Source: Marinomonas shanghaiensis (GTDB lineage: Bacteria; Pseudomonadota; Gammaproteobacteria; Pseudomonadales; Marinomonadaceae). Taken from it: a DNA stretch of 64,000 nt. The notes under the pieces were generated by a model. The model worked only from the letters and a program-made list of their open reading frames with translations, did not search any database and was not told the origin of the DNA. The position numbers and the translations under genes were made by a program. Location of the stretch: positions 1-64,000 of the forward strand of contig NZ_QGOK01000027.1 of assembly GCF_003259175.1 (NCBI RefSeq), given 5' to 3'. Positions 37,391 through 45,904 of this stretch are shown piece by piece; positions within the stretch are counted from its first letter, which is position 1; every line of letters starts with the position of its first letter.

Positions 37391-37829
37391 AACAACCTCA
37401 ACTTTTGCAACTTAGGTGGGTTTATATAAGACAATAGTCTTATATAAACAGAGAGATCAAGCGCATTTTTTACACAATTTGTAAAGAAATATGACAAACT
37501 GCTTCGTATTCCTGTGCTTAACTCCATTTTTAGAGCTTTCGATTTTGTAGGATTTAGCCTTGTTTCCCGTTAGCGTTAATTTTTGTTTTTCCAGCAAGGC
37601 AACAAACTTTCTTATGGCGTTTTCTGTTACTTTACCATTGAATTATTGACATATTATGACGACAAAAAGAGCGGACTTGTTTGTTGCGTGTGCTAGAAAC
37701 TTCTGATTGGGGGGCGTTAGGAACGTGAAGCACAATGCAACATTGAATAAACAGTAGATTTTATTCTCATAGCTAGCCTTGTTCTCTAGCTCGCGTTAGC
37801 ATGAGGAAATTTTCTTCGGAGCTTGGCCC
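37391..37829. other. Divergent promoter region without genes
   Basis: 439 AT-rich bases between the divergent chemoreceptor and DUF4432 genes. The notable element is a 12-base-pair palindrome near the chemoreceptor (37421-37448), listed separately. TTGACA at about 37646 is a plausible -35 element but I cannot pair it with a convincing -10. I see nothing else. Confidence 0.4.
37421..37448. promoter_or_regulatory. Long palindrome upstream of dCache chemoreceptor
   Basis: A perfect inverted repeat TTTATATAAGAC (37421-37432) / GTCTTATATAAA (37437-37448) with a 4-base AATA centre, 30-58 bases upstream of the chemoreceptor ATG. Its position fits an operator over the promoter or the start of the transcript. 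No T-run follows either side, so it is not a terminator. Confidence 0.5.
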
Positions 37830-38990
37830 ATGTTTCAACTTGTTCTTCTTAGTCATCAACAACATATCGATGTCGGTAATGTCTCCTTGTCTGCTGAATT
37901 AATGGGATTGCCGAAAGATATCCCGATTAGTGTGCAGCAGATGTGTCTGATAGGCGGTAAGCAAACCGGCTCGCGTTTGATCACGTTAACCGTGGGTGAT
38001 TCTGTGGTTCGTGTCGTGCCGACTCGTGGCATGGCGGTGCTTGATGTGGTCAGAAACGGTGTGCGCTTTGGTTGGGATTCTCCTGTGAAAGAGGTGGTTC
38101 ATCCTAGTTTCGTGAATCAAGAAGCGTCTGGTGGCTTAGGCTGGTTAGACGGTTTTAACGAGATGATTGTGCGTTGTGGTTATCAGTGGGCAGGGCACCC
38201 TGGTCAAGACGGCGATGAGTTTTTGACTTTACATGGCCGTATTCAAAACACGCCTGCTGACGAGGTGATTTTAGAGGTTGAGCAAGTGCCACCTTATCGT
38301 GTGACCTTACGTGGTCGCGTCGATGAAAAACGTTTCAAATTCACTAATTTTGAACTGCAAACGGTATTGTCACTGACGCCAGATGCGCCGTATTTGTTGG
38401 TAGAAGATACCTTGACCAACAAAGGCAGCTACTCACGTGAATACCAGGCGATTTATCACAACAACTTTGCTCAGCCGATTCTCGAAAAAGGCGCGCAACT
38501 GCATGTTCCTATGGCGGAATTATCGCCGTTTAACGACTACGCTGCGGGTGGCTTAAACGATTGGAATCAGATGCCTGCGCCAACGAAAGATTTTGATGAA
38601 ATGGTGTTTAATATTCGTCCGTTGAGTGACGAAAATGGTTTTTCTCATGCCTTGTTGCATAACGCTAACGCGAACTGCGGTATCGAGGTGAGCTACCAAA
38701 CCGAGACCTTGCCCGTACTGACTATCTGGAAAAATACCGATACCGTCGAGCAAGGTTACGTGGTGGGCATCGAACCCGGTACTAGCTTTGCTTACAACCG
38801 TTCTTATCAGCGCAAATTAGGTCTGGTGCCGACAATCGGTGCGGGTGAGTCAAAACACTTTGTAGTACGTTTTGGTTTGTTAACGGATGAAGATCAAATC
38901 AAAGCCAGTGCAGCGAATATCGCGCAATTACAAAGTGTTCAAACCGCTCAAGTTCTGTCTACGCCGATTGTGCGCCTTGGTGAGAAGTAG
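37830..38990 (+). CDS. DUF4432 aldose-epimerase-like protein
   Basis: 386 residues of the galactose-mutarotase-like fold. Blocks typical of DUF4432 are visible: VVPTRGMAVLDVVRNG (about 68-83), GLGWLDGFNEMIVRCG, LTLHGRIQNTPADEV, and YHNNFAQPILEKGA. A His in LHGR and Glu in the GIEPGTSFAYNR segment occupy typical mutarotase positions. The precise sugar is unknown. The family is often found near sugar catabolism genes, but no such cluster is here. CGGAG precedes the ATG. Its last 32 bases overlap the tail of the convergent GGCT gene. Confidence 0.8.
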   Translation: MFQLVLLSHQQHIDVGNVSLSAELMGLPKDIPISVQQMCLIGGKQTGSRLITLTVGDSVVRVVPTRGMAVLDVVRNGVRFGWDSPVKEVVHPSFVNQEASGGLGWLDGFNEMIVRCGYQWAGHPGQDGDEFLTLHGRIQNTPADEVILEVEQVPPYRVTLRGRVDEKRFKFTNFELQTVLSLTPDAPYLLVEDTLTNKGSYSREYQAIYHNNFAQPILEKGAQLHVPMAELSPFNDYAAGGLNDWNQMPAPTKDFDEMVFNIRPLSDENGFSHALLHNANANCGIEVSYQTETLPVLTIWKNTDTVEQGYVVGIEPGTSFAYNRSYQRKLGLVPTIGAGESKHFVVRFGLLTDEDQIKASAANIAQLQSVQTAQVLSTPIVRLGEK

Positions 38991-39369
38991 CCGTGCGGGA
39001 GTATCGCTCCCAATCGCCGGCTTCCATGTAAGGAGCATGGTCTAGGGATTTATTATAAACATAAATCCAACCGCGGCCATAAGGCGAAAAAACGCGTTTT
39101 CTGATGTATAAAGAGCTTTCTGGTGCTTCTGGATCATAGCCTTCAAGCTGATCCAAAGCGGCCAGTATCTCATCAGATACATCGTACCATTCGACTCGGA
39201 TTCGACCACTTTCATCATGGGTAGATGCGATGCCTGGAAAGTCGCCTAAATTGTGCATGCGAAACCCAGTCAACCAACCTAGACCGATGCGTTTGCACTC
39301 AGCCAGTAGCTCATGATTTTCAAGCCCCTCACGAAGCGTCCCATATACAGCAACAATATTTGTCGGCAT
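38959..39369 (-). CDS. Gamma-glutamylcyclotransferase (AIG2-like) protein
   Basis: 136 residues with the AIG2/GGCT signature VYGTLREGLENH (about residues 6-17), the GFRMHNLGDFPGI segment and LDQLEGYDPEAPESSLYIRK, where Glu of the LEGYD motif is the expected catalytic acid. Short members of this family are ubiquitous and mostly uncharacterised (YtfP type). The start at 39369 is preferred over 39381 because GGAA precedes it. It is convergent and 32 bases overlapping with the DUF4432 gene. Confidence 0.8.
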   Translation of the reverse strand: MPTNIVAVYGTLREGLENHELLAECKRIGLGWLTGFRMHNLGDFPGIASTHDESGRIRVEWYDVSDEILAALDQLEGYDPEAPESSLYIRKRVFSPYGRGWIYVYNKSLDHAPYMEAGDWERYSRTATSHQGAQSA

Positions 39370-39497
39370 GTTGAATTCCATCTAATTACAATCAAAGTGC
39401 ACAAGATGGACTGGTAGCGAGCGCATTTCAATAGCGCTTCAGGGAAATTACATTGCCATGACATAACCTTGATGTATTCATGAAACTACAGGCTTTT

Positions 39498-40592
39498 TTA
39501 TGGTGAAACCTTGCGTTTACGAAGGCTTTCGCAGTGATTTTTTTCGTGATCAAGTAACCAACGTTTGCGTTCTAATCCACCTGCATAACCGGTCAAACTG
39601 CCGTCCTTACCAATGACTCGATGACAAGGAATCACAATCGCTATGCGATTCATGCCATTGGCGCGAGCGACGGCTCGAACGGCTTTGGGGTTATTGAGTC
39701 GCGTGGCTTGTTCTTGGTAGCTGGCGGTGGTGCCGAACGGAATTGAGCTTAGCATTGTCCACACGGTATTTTGAAAATCTGTTCCTGGCGTATGAAGAGG
39801 CACGCTGAATTCGCTGCGTTCGCCTAAGAAATATTCTTCTAGTTCAAGTTTTAGCTGTTTCATGTGAGCGTTTTCACCCGCGACGATGGGGGCTTTTAAA
39901 CGTCGTTGTAAATCTTCAAACTCGGTTTCTAACATGCGTCGGTCAACGAATTCCAACAGGCAAATACCCTCATCCGTCGCACACACAAACATCGGGCCAA
40001 TCGGCGTGGTTAACCTATCGATTAGAATCACAGCAGTCTCCATATTCAGGGTAGGCGCATGGCCAAGTAACTTTTTAAAAGTGTAACCGAAACCACTCAA
40101 AGAGTCGTAACCGGAATCTAATGCAGTACGGGTCGCGCTTTTACCAGTCTTTAATTCTTGAAACGCATAATTGATACGATACATGCGCTGAAAGGTTTGA
40201 AAGGTCATGCCATAGTGCTGATTAAACCAACGGCGCACAAAAATGGGTCGTATACCGGATTCTCTTAGTTGTTGGTCGGTAATCTTTGCCTTGGTGCAAT
40301 CTCGTACCAGATTCATCGCGGCTTGAACTTCATAAGGGGCTTCATGGGCATTTTCAGTTGGCCGGCAGACTTTACAAGGTCGAAAACCGGCGTCCATGGC
40401 GTCTTTGAAATGCGTATAAAACGCCACATTTTCACGTTTTGGTTTGCGTGCTCGGCAAGTGGCAATACAAAAAATAGAGGTGGTTTTGACACCAACAAAA
40501 AACACACCGACATAGCTGGGATCACGGCTAAGTAACGCTTGATAATAGCCATCGGCTTGTTTTTTATCTGTTATTAACATGCGATTGTCCAT
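39498..40592 (-). CDS. ada: Ada: methylphosphotriester/O6-methylguanine-DNA methyltransferase and activator
   Basis: 364 residues in the full Ada order. The zinc/methyl-acceptor domain has Cys42, Cys46, Cys73 and Cys76 (FCIATC and FRPCKVC). An AraC-type helix-turn-helix covers about 90-185. The RNase H-like and O6-alkylguanine transferase domain follows, with active-site Cys323 in IPCHRV. It repairs methylated DNA stoichiometrically and, when Cys42 is methylated, activates the adaptive response. The other alkylation repair gene in the window, tag, is 5 kb away and not co-transcribed. The start lacks a clear RBS; an ATG four codons later is possible. Confidence 0.93.
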   Translation of the reverse strand: MDNRMLITDKKQADGYYQALLSRDPSYVGVFFVGVKTTSIFCIATCRARKPKRENVAFYTHFKDAMDAGFRPCKVCRPTENAHEAPYEVQAAMNLVRDCTKAKITDQQLRESGIRPIFVRRWFNQHYGMTFQTFQRMYRINYAFQELKTGKSATRTALDSGYDSLSGFGYTFKKLLGHAPTLNMETAVILIDRLTTPIGPMFVCATDEGICLLEFVDRRMLETEFEDLQRRLKAPIVAGENAHMKQLKLELEEYFLGERSEFSVPLHTPGTDFQNTVWTMLSSIPFGTTASYQEQATRLNNPKAVRAVARANGMNRIAIVIPCHRVIGKDGSLTGYAGGLERKRWLLDHEKNHCESLRKRKVSP

Positions 40593-40814
40593 TTAGCTTA
40601 TGAAGGTTGCTGTTGTGCTGATGAAACTAAGGTTAGCTTGATTCTCTTTGATGTAACAACCGAAAACTGGACGAGTATTTTTTCTTACGGCCATTCCTCA
40701 ATACATTATTTTTTAATGTGCAATAGAAGCTTTAGGAATAGCTTGTATATCTTGTTTTCGTTGAGAAATAGAGTATTCATTCTATTTTTAACTCGTTACT
40801 CTGGAAGTTGATAC

Positions 40815-41432
40815 ATGCCCAATACTCTCATAATACAAGAACCCAATTCGCCGACGCGTTTGTTTTTATTATTTCATGGTGTCGGCGCAACGTCCCAGAG
40901 TTTGGCACCTTTGGGACAGATTCTTGCTGAGGCTTTACCAGATGCCTTTGTCGTGTCGGTACAAGCCCCGGATGATTCTGATGTTGGACAAGGCTATCAA
41001 TGGTTTTCGGTACAGGGTGTGACAGAAGAAAATCGAGTTGAACGCATTGCGGCTGCGATGCCAGCCTTTGTCGAAACGGTAAAATATTGGCAGCAAAAAA
41101 GCGAACTAACCCCAGAGAAAACGACCTTGATTGGTTTTTCCCAAGGGGCGATTATGGCCCTGTCATCGACGCAAATGGTCGAGGAAAAGTTGGCAGAAAA
41201 AGTTGTTTCCCTATCTGGTCGTTTTGCCATGTTACCCTACAAAAAATCAATCAATCACACAGAAGTGCATTTCATCCATGGAAATCAAGATAACGTGATT
41301 GACTATCGCTTGTCTAAATCAGCTTACGATGCCCTGATCAGTGAAGGCATCATGACCACTTACGACCTTATTCCTGACCTTGCTCACACGGTGAATCAAG
41401 CCGCGGTAGATTGCTTGTTAGAGCGTGTATAA
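40815..41432 (+). CDS. ypfH: YpfH-type carboxylesterase
   Basis: 205 residues, small serine esterase of the phospholipase/carboxylesterase family. LFHGVGA (residues 19-25) forms the oxyanion region, LIGFSQGA contains nucleophile Ser (about residue 113), GNQDNVIDY the Asp and LAHTV the His. It has the compact length and motif spacing of E. coli YpfH, an esterase with short-chain acyl activity. It is monocistronic, preceded by GGAAG. Confidence 0.83.
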   Translation: MPNTLIIQEPNSPTRLFLLFHGVGATSQSLAPLGQILAEALPDAFVVSVQAPDDSDVGQGYQWFSVQGVTEENRVERIAAAMPAFVETVKYWQQKSELTPEKTTLIGFSQGAIMALSSTQMVEEKLAEKVVSLSGRFAMLPYKKSINHTEVHFIHGNQDNVIDYRLSKSAYDALISEGIMTTYDLIPDLAHTVNQAAVDCLLERV

Positions 41433-41518
41433 CGGTATGGTTTTACAGAATAAAAATTGAAAACATGGCATAGCAAATGCTTGTATATTCGTTTCATTCT
41501 TATGTTAGGTACACTGTT

Positions 41519-42286
41519 ATGAAGTTCACTGCGTCGTTTTTATTGCTCGTGTCCACTATGGCTTACAGTGCTATTGCACAAGCCGATCGTTTAGAAGATA
41601 TCAAAAAACAAGGCTATATCACGGTGGGAACCACGGGCGATTACAAGCCTTTTTCATACTACGATGGCAGCACTTTTTCTGGCTATGATATTGATGTAGC
41701 GAAGTATTTTGCCTCAGAAATGGGCGTGGAAGTGAAATTTGTACAAACCACTTGGAAAAATCTTATTACCGATCTGAAAGACGATAAATACGACATCGCT
41801 ATGGGCGGCATTACGCGTCGGACTTCGCGTCAAATGGAAGCGGACCAATCCCAAGGCTATATGACTTTTGGCAAATGCTTCCTAGTGGCGACGGGCAATG
41901 TAGCTCGTTTTGATACGTTAGAAGAGGTCAATCGTCCAGACGTTAAGGTTGGTGTGAACATTGGAGGAACCAATGAAAAATTTGCCGATCAATATCTGAG
42001 CAAAGCCACCATTATACGTTATGAAAATAACCTTGATGTCCCGAAAGCCGTTGAAGCAGGAGACGTTGATGTTATGGTGACCGAAACCCCAGAAGCACTG
42101 TATTACCAAGTGGTTAACAAGCAGCTGGAAGCCTCACGAGCGAATGATCCCTTCACTAAAAGCCAGTTTGGTTATCTCGTTCCTGCGGGTGAGCAGCGTT
42201 TATTGAATACCGTTAATTTCATGATGGATGAAATGACACTAAAAGGTATCGATGAAACCTTAATGGTGAATAATTCGCTTAAATAG
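41519..42286 (+). CDS. PheC-like periplasmic protein (SBP family 3)
   Basis: 255 residues with a signal peptide ending near AIAQA-DRLE (residue ~21). The block order TVGTTGDYKPFSYY, GYDIDVAKYFA, KYDIAMGGITRR and NIGGTNEKFA is that of periplasmic cyclohexadienyl (prephenate/arogenate) dehydratase PheC rather than a generic amino-acid binding protein. In PheC a Glu in the TDAIEA segment is catalytic; here the corresponding stretch is VTETPEAL, which keeps a Glu. The enzyme's later Lys before the YLLP segment seems replaced (QFGYLVP). It may be an enzyme or a binding protein. No permease gene is adjacent. Confidence 0.7.
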   Translation: MKFTASFLLLVSTMAYSAIAQADRLEDIKKQGYITVGTTGDYKPFSYYDGSTFSGYDIDVAKYFASEMGVEVKFVQTTWKNLITDLKDDKYDIAMGGITRRTSRQMEADQSQGYMTFGKCFLVATGNVARFDTLEEVNRPDVKVGVNIGGTNEKFADQYLSKATIIRYENNLDVPKAVEAGDVDVMVTETPEALYYQVVNKQLEASRANDPFTKSQFGYLVPAGEQRLLNTVNFMMDEMTLKGIDETLMVNNSLK

Positions 42287-42300
42287 GTCATTTCTTATCG

Positions 42301-42340
42301 GCCCAACGTATTTTTAAAGGTGACGTTGGGCTGGTTTTTA
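42301..42340 (+). terminator. Terminator after PheC-like gene
   Basis: A perfect 9-base-pair stem GCCCAACGT (42301-42309) / ACGTTGGGC (42323-42331) is followed by TGGTTTTTATT, 15 bases past the stop. Confidence 0.88.
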
Positions 42341-42447
42341 TTCCTCTGCCTAAATTATCTTTTGTCAGTTCGCCGAATTCTCCTTATCATTCGTTTCCTC
42401 TTTTTATTCTCTTCCGACTCGCTTAAGAGTCATTTAAGGACGATGTT

Positions 42448-43209
42448 ATGGAATACAGTTTATTCACTGTGTCTCTTTTGATCGGTACTGGCTTTCTTGC
42501 AGGCATTATTAACACTCTGGCTGGCGGTGGTTCCAACCTGACCTTGCCTGCTTTGATGGTCATGGGCATGCCGGCTGACATCGCCAACGCCACCAATCGT
42601 GTTGGTGTATTTTTACAGAACGTGGCGGCGACAGTTGGCTTTCGGAAAGCGAAAAAATTGGATAACGCTGACATCTTGCCAGTAATGATTCCCTCTTTGC
42701 TTGGCGGTGTGGTTGGTGCGTTTGCCGCCAGTTATGCGCCAGAGGCGTGGCTAAAACCTTTATTGCTCAGTGCCATGATTGGTATGACCCTCATCATGAT
42801 CGTTCGCCCGACCATGATTGCGCCACCAGAAGGCACGGTGCCTTTTAAGGTCTCGGAAAAGCCAAGCGCATGGATTGCTCTGTTTATTGCCGGGGTATAC
42901 GGTGGCTTTGTGCAAGCGGGTGTGGGTTTTATCCTGATTGCGGCCTTGGCTGGCACCTTACGTTATGACCTAGTGCGTACCAACGCGCTAAAAATGGTCT
43001 GTACACTCGGTTTTACCGCTTTGGCATTGGGGGTATTCATTTGGAATGATCAAATCCTGTGGATACCAGGGCTGATACTCGCTTCCGGCACCATGCTTGG
43101 TTCTTTTCTTGCCGTGAAAATGGCCATCAAAGCCAATCCAAGCCATTTGAAATGGTTCCTATTTATTATGACCGTTTGTGGCAGTGCGGCAGCGTTACTG
43201 AGTGATTGA
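42448..43209 (+). CDS. TauE/SafE (TSUP) family permease
   Basis: 253 residues with about eight membrane helices and both halves of the TSUP repeat: GFLAGIINTLAGGGSNLTLPAL (about 14-35, in two adjoining parts) and AGVYGGFVQAGVGFILIAAL in the second half. This is the common sulfite/anion exporter subgroup and is different in sequence from the TSUP protein at 100-906. AAGGACG precedes the ATG. It stands alone. The substrate is unknown. Confidence 0.88.
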   Translation: MEYSLFTVSLLIGTGFLAGIINTLAGGGSNLTLPALMVMGMPADIANATNRVGVFLQNVAATVGFRKAKKLDNADILPVMIPSLLGGVVGAFAASYAPEAWLKPLLLSAMIGMTLIMIVRPTMIAPPEGTVPFKVSEKPSAWIALFIAGVYGGFVQAGVGFILIAALAGTLRYDLVRTNALKMVCTLGFTALALGVFIWNDQILWIPGLILASGTMLGSFLAVKMAIKANPSHLKWFLFIMTVCGSAAALLSD

Positions 43210-43321
43210 ATACGCTATTGTGATAAAAAAATCAAACAAAGTAAGTGCCAAAGTGTTGCAGCTTTAGCACCTACATGAGACCTAGTTAGATCTAAAAGAG
43301 GGTGTTTCTTTTTTCTCAAAA

Positions 43322-44620
43322 TTAATTCTTCATTTTATCGACCATTTCGACGAATCTTGCCACACCGGATGTAATTTCCATCAAGCCTCGCGACACTTCG
43401 TTAATACTCTCTTGGCCGTGCAAGGCGATGCCTGTTACGGAGTTCAACATCACGTCCATTTCACTGATTAAATTATGGTTTTTCTCCACGACCTGACCTA
43501 TTTCTGCCGTGGCGATGGCGGTATTACTGGCTAACTTTCGGACTTCATCTGCAACAACAGAGAAACCTCGTCCCGCGTCACCCGCGCGTGCTGCTTCAAT
43601 GGCGGCATTGAGTGCGAGTAAATTCGTCTGATCGGCAATGGCGCGAATGGTAACAACGATATCGGAAATACTTTTAGATTGTGTTTTCAATAAATTGCCA
43701 ATATTGGCGGCATGTTTTACTTTTTCCGCAATCTCTTTTGATGTTCGGATGGACGCATTCAGTATCTCGACAGCATTGGATGAAACTTGGCTCGTTTCTT
43801 CCGATGTCGCAGCAGCCAGTTCAATCGCGTTCATGGCATTATTGACCCGTTCTGTAATGTCTGACGCAAACTTGATAACCTTATAAACGCGACCTTTTTC
43901 GTCAAATATGGGGTTATAGGTGGCTTCTAGCCAGATCGTCTTGCCTGTGCCATCAAAACGCTGGAAACGCCCAGAGAAGTGTTTGCCATGTGCTAAATCA
44001 GACCAAAAGTTAGGGTTGTCTCGGTAAAACTTCTCATCACAAAAGATCTTGTGATGTTTGCCTTTAATGTCTTGTTCATCGTATTTCATCGCGCGTAAAA
44101 AATTGCTGTTGGCATGAAGTATATTGCCTTTAGTATCAAACTCTATGACGGCAAGTGAGCGGTCTAACGCTGTCAAAACGGCATTTTTGTTTGCCAAGGA
44201 TGCTTGTATTTCGGTGATGTCATTGGCTATTTTAAGCACTTTAGTTACCTGACCATTTTCATCACACACTGGAAAATAGCTGGCTTCTAAGAAGATAGGT
44301 TGTTTGTTTTGTTTGAAACGTAAAAAAGTACCCTCGAAGGATTTTCCTGCCTTTAGCCCTTGCCAGAATTGCTTGTAGTCAACGGACTGGGTGTACTCCG
44401 TATCGCAAAAAATACGATGATGCTGCCCAATGATTTGCTCTAGTTTGTAACCCACTGCCGTTAAGAATAGTGGGTTAGCATCTAATATCACACCCTCAGG
44501 GCTAAAGCTGATACTCGCGATATTTTGCTTAATGGCGTTTAATTCATCTTGGCATTGTTTTAACTGTTGAAGTTTGATTTCAATGTCAGATTGTTTATCT
44601 ATTTTTTTACCGAAAATCAT
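43322..44620 (-). CDS. BdlA-like PAS-PAS methyl-accepting protein (copy 1)
   Basis: 432 residues with no membrane segment. Two PAS domains lie at about residues 30-125 and 150-245, each ending in the IANDIT or FASDIT strand typical of PAC. A short methyl-accepting domain has [15 protein letters not shown] and [15 protein letters not shown]. Length and order match P. aeruginosa BdlA, a cytosolic receptor for biofilm dispersal, and other heme- or FAD-type PAS chemoreceptors. The start at 44620 has AAGGAT upstream; 44659 is a longer alternative. A close paralogue lies at 56359-57654. Confidence 0.88.
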   Translation of the reverse strand: MIFGKKIDKQSDIEIKLQQLKQCQDELNAIKQNIASISFSPEGVILDANPLFLTAVGYKLEQIIGQHHRIFCDTEYTQSVDYKQFWQGLKAGKSFEGTFLRFKQNKQPIFLEASYFPVCDENGQVTKVLKIANDITEIQASLANKNAVLTALDRSLAVIEFDTKGNILHANSNFLRAMKYDEQDIKGKHHKIFCDEKFYRDNPNFWSDLAHGKHFSGRFQRFDGTGKTIWLEATYNPIFDEKGRVYKVIKFASDITERVNNAMNAIELAAATSEETSQVSSNAVEILNASIRTSKEIAEKVKHAANIGNLLKTQSKSISDIVVTIRAIADQTNLLALNAAIEAARAGDAGRGFSVVADEVRKLASNTAIATAEIGQVVEKNHNLISEMDVMLNSVTGIALHGQESINEVSRGLMEITSGVARFVEMVDKMKN

Positions 44621-44827
44621 GTTGGCTATCCTTGATAATGAGCAGTCATTGTTAAACATCGAGCGTTTTATGCGAACAATTCAAAACTCTTGCAGTATTG
44701 AAAATACTACCTCTAGAGTGTGGCTTAACTCATGAGAACTTGCGTACTGATGTGGTAAGTTTTTATGCAATTCTGTAATGATTTATCACCGCTTAACCTT
44801 ACTTTTGACTGAATTGATACTTCCTCA

Positions 44828-44879
44828 CATAAAACAGTCTTTGGCATGGTCGTTGATGAGTCCCATGTATTGCATGAAG
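44828..44879 (-). pseudogene. Duplicated 3' fragment of tag
   Basis: 52 bases match tag at 45359-45410 with 49 identities, in the same orientation. Translated in the tag frame it gives MQYMGLINDHAKDCFM then a TGA stop. It keeps the His and Cys that correspond to Tag zinc ligands His176 and Cys180, whereas the intact gene continues for 15 more residues. It lies on the far side of the antidote gene, so the antidote is bracketed by two direct copies of tag sequence. Immediately beyond it the sequence is unrelated to tag. Confidence 0.85.
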
Positions 44880-44986
44880 ATGTAAAAAATATTGATGTTA
44901 GGTTAAAAAACAGCCATATTGTATTCAGTTGGATACGAATTTTTATGTAGGATAAAACAGCAAGCCACAAAACTGGATGAGACGAC

Positions 44987-45286
44987 ATGACTTCAATAAA
45001 AGATCTGACCAACTTTGATATGTCTGAGCAGCTTCGTACCGACGAAGACATTGCTGCTTATTTATCTATGGTGCTTGAGGGTGGGGATACCGATGAGCTT
45101 ATTCATGCGCTTGGCCATATTGCCAAAGCGCGAGGTATGACGCAGATAGCCAAAGACAGTGGACTTGGGCGTGAGAGTCTTTATAAAGCCCTTAGATCCG
45201 GTTCTCGGCCGCAATTTGACACGATAGTAAAAGTGCTTAAATCCCTTAATTTTGATTTGAAAGCCGTGGTTCATACGCAAAAATGA
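44987..45286 (+). CDS. Orphan addiction-module antidote (HigA-like/HI1420 family)
   Basis: 99 residues. The N-terminal segment MTSIKDLTNFDMSEQLRTDEDIAAYL and the Xre-like helix-turn-helix GMTQIAKDSGLGRESLYKALRSGSRPQFDTI (given here in family terms) are characteristic of the DNA-binding antidotes that normally follow a RelE-like killer gene. No toxin frame is present in the 107 bases between the tag fragment and this gene, nor downstream, where tag begins 27 bases later on the other strand. It may be a relic, or an anti-addiction gene that neutralises incoming toxins. Confidence 0.8.
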   Translation: MTSIKDLTNFDMSEQLRTDEDIAAYLSMVLEGGDTDELIHALGHIAKARGMTQIAKDSGLGRESLYKALRSGSRPQFDTIVKVLKSLNFDLKAVVHTQK

Positions 45287-45313
45287 GCACATCGACTTCG
45301 ATAGGATGTGCTT

Positions 45314-45904
45314 TTACGGCCTCTTAAACCCCTTCCTCGCTTCATCAATTTCTTCCCGCATAAAACAGTCTTCTGCATGGTCGTTGATGAGTCCCATGGA
45401 TTGCATGAAGGCGTACATGGTGGTTGGGCCGACGAATTGCCAGCCACGTTTTTTGAGCTCTTTTGAAAGGGCAATGGATTCCGCGCAGGTGGTTTGGGTT
45501 TCGGGTGGAGGCAGGGTGTTTTCGTTGGGTTCGTAGCGCCAAATGAAGGCGGCTAATGAACCATCTTGCTCGATCATTTCTAAAGCGCGTTTGGCGTTGT
45601 TAATCACGGCGAGGATTTTGCGTTTATTGCGAATGATGCCTTCGTTATCCAGTAATTTAGCGACGTCTTCTTCACCAAATTGTGCCACTTTGTGAAAATC
45701 AAAGTGGTGAAAAGCGAGGCGAAAGTTTTCTCGCTTGCTGAGGATTGTTCGCCAACTCAACCCCGCTTGAAAGGTTTCTAAACATAGCTTTTCAAATAAA
45801 CGCTGGTCGTTACTAACCGGAAAGCCCCATTCGTGATCATGGTATTCAGGAAAGTCTGGCGCGGTACTGGCCCATGCGCAGCGGGTTTTATGGCTATTAG
45901 GCAT
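45314..45904 (-). CDS. tag: DNA-3-methyladenine glycosylase I
   Basis: 196 residues. The zinc snap ligands are Cys9, His22, His176 and Cys180. The family blocks YHDHEWGFPV, CLETFQAGLSWRTIL, FDFHKVAQFGEEDV and LKKRGWQFVGPTTMYAFMQ are clear. It excises 3-methyladenine from alkylated DNA. The gene overlaps the upstream LysR gene by 8 bases, so they are co-transcribed. Its C-terminal 15 residues after the zinc ligand are specific to this copy; a diverged 52-base duplicate of part of its 3' end lies 480 bases downstream, beyond the antidote gene. Confidence 0.94.
   Translation of the reverse strand: MPNSHKTRCAWASTAPDFPEYHDHEWGFPVSNDQRLFEKLCLETFQAGLSWRTILSKRENFRLAFHHFDFHKVAQFGEEDVAKLLDNEGIIRNKRKILAVINNAKRALEMIEQDGSLAAFIWRYEPNENTLPPPETQTTCAESIALSKELKKRGWQFVGPTTMYAFMQSMGLINDHAEDCFMREEIDEARKGFKRP

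Noticed and set aside
44880-44986. A toxin gene or toxin remnant before the antidote
   Set aside because: No frame longer than a few codons; the short DKTASHKTG stretch is too little to call.
44725-45051. A 108-residue minus-strand frame covering the tag fragment
   Set aside because: Its similarity to another shadow frame at 45271-45474 is explained by the tag duplication read out of frame, not by a gene.
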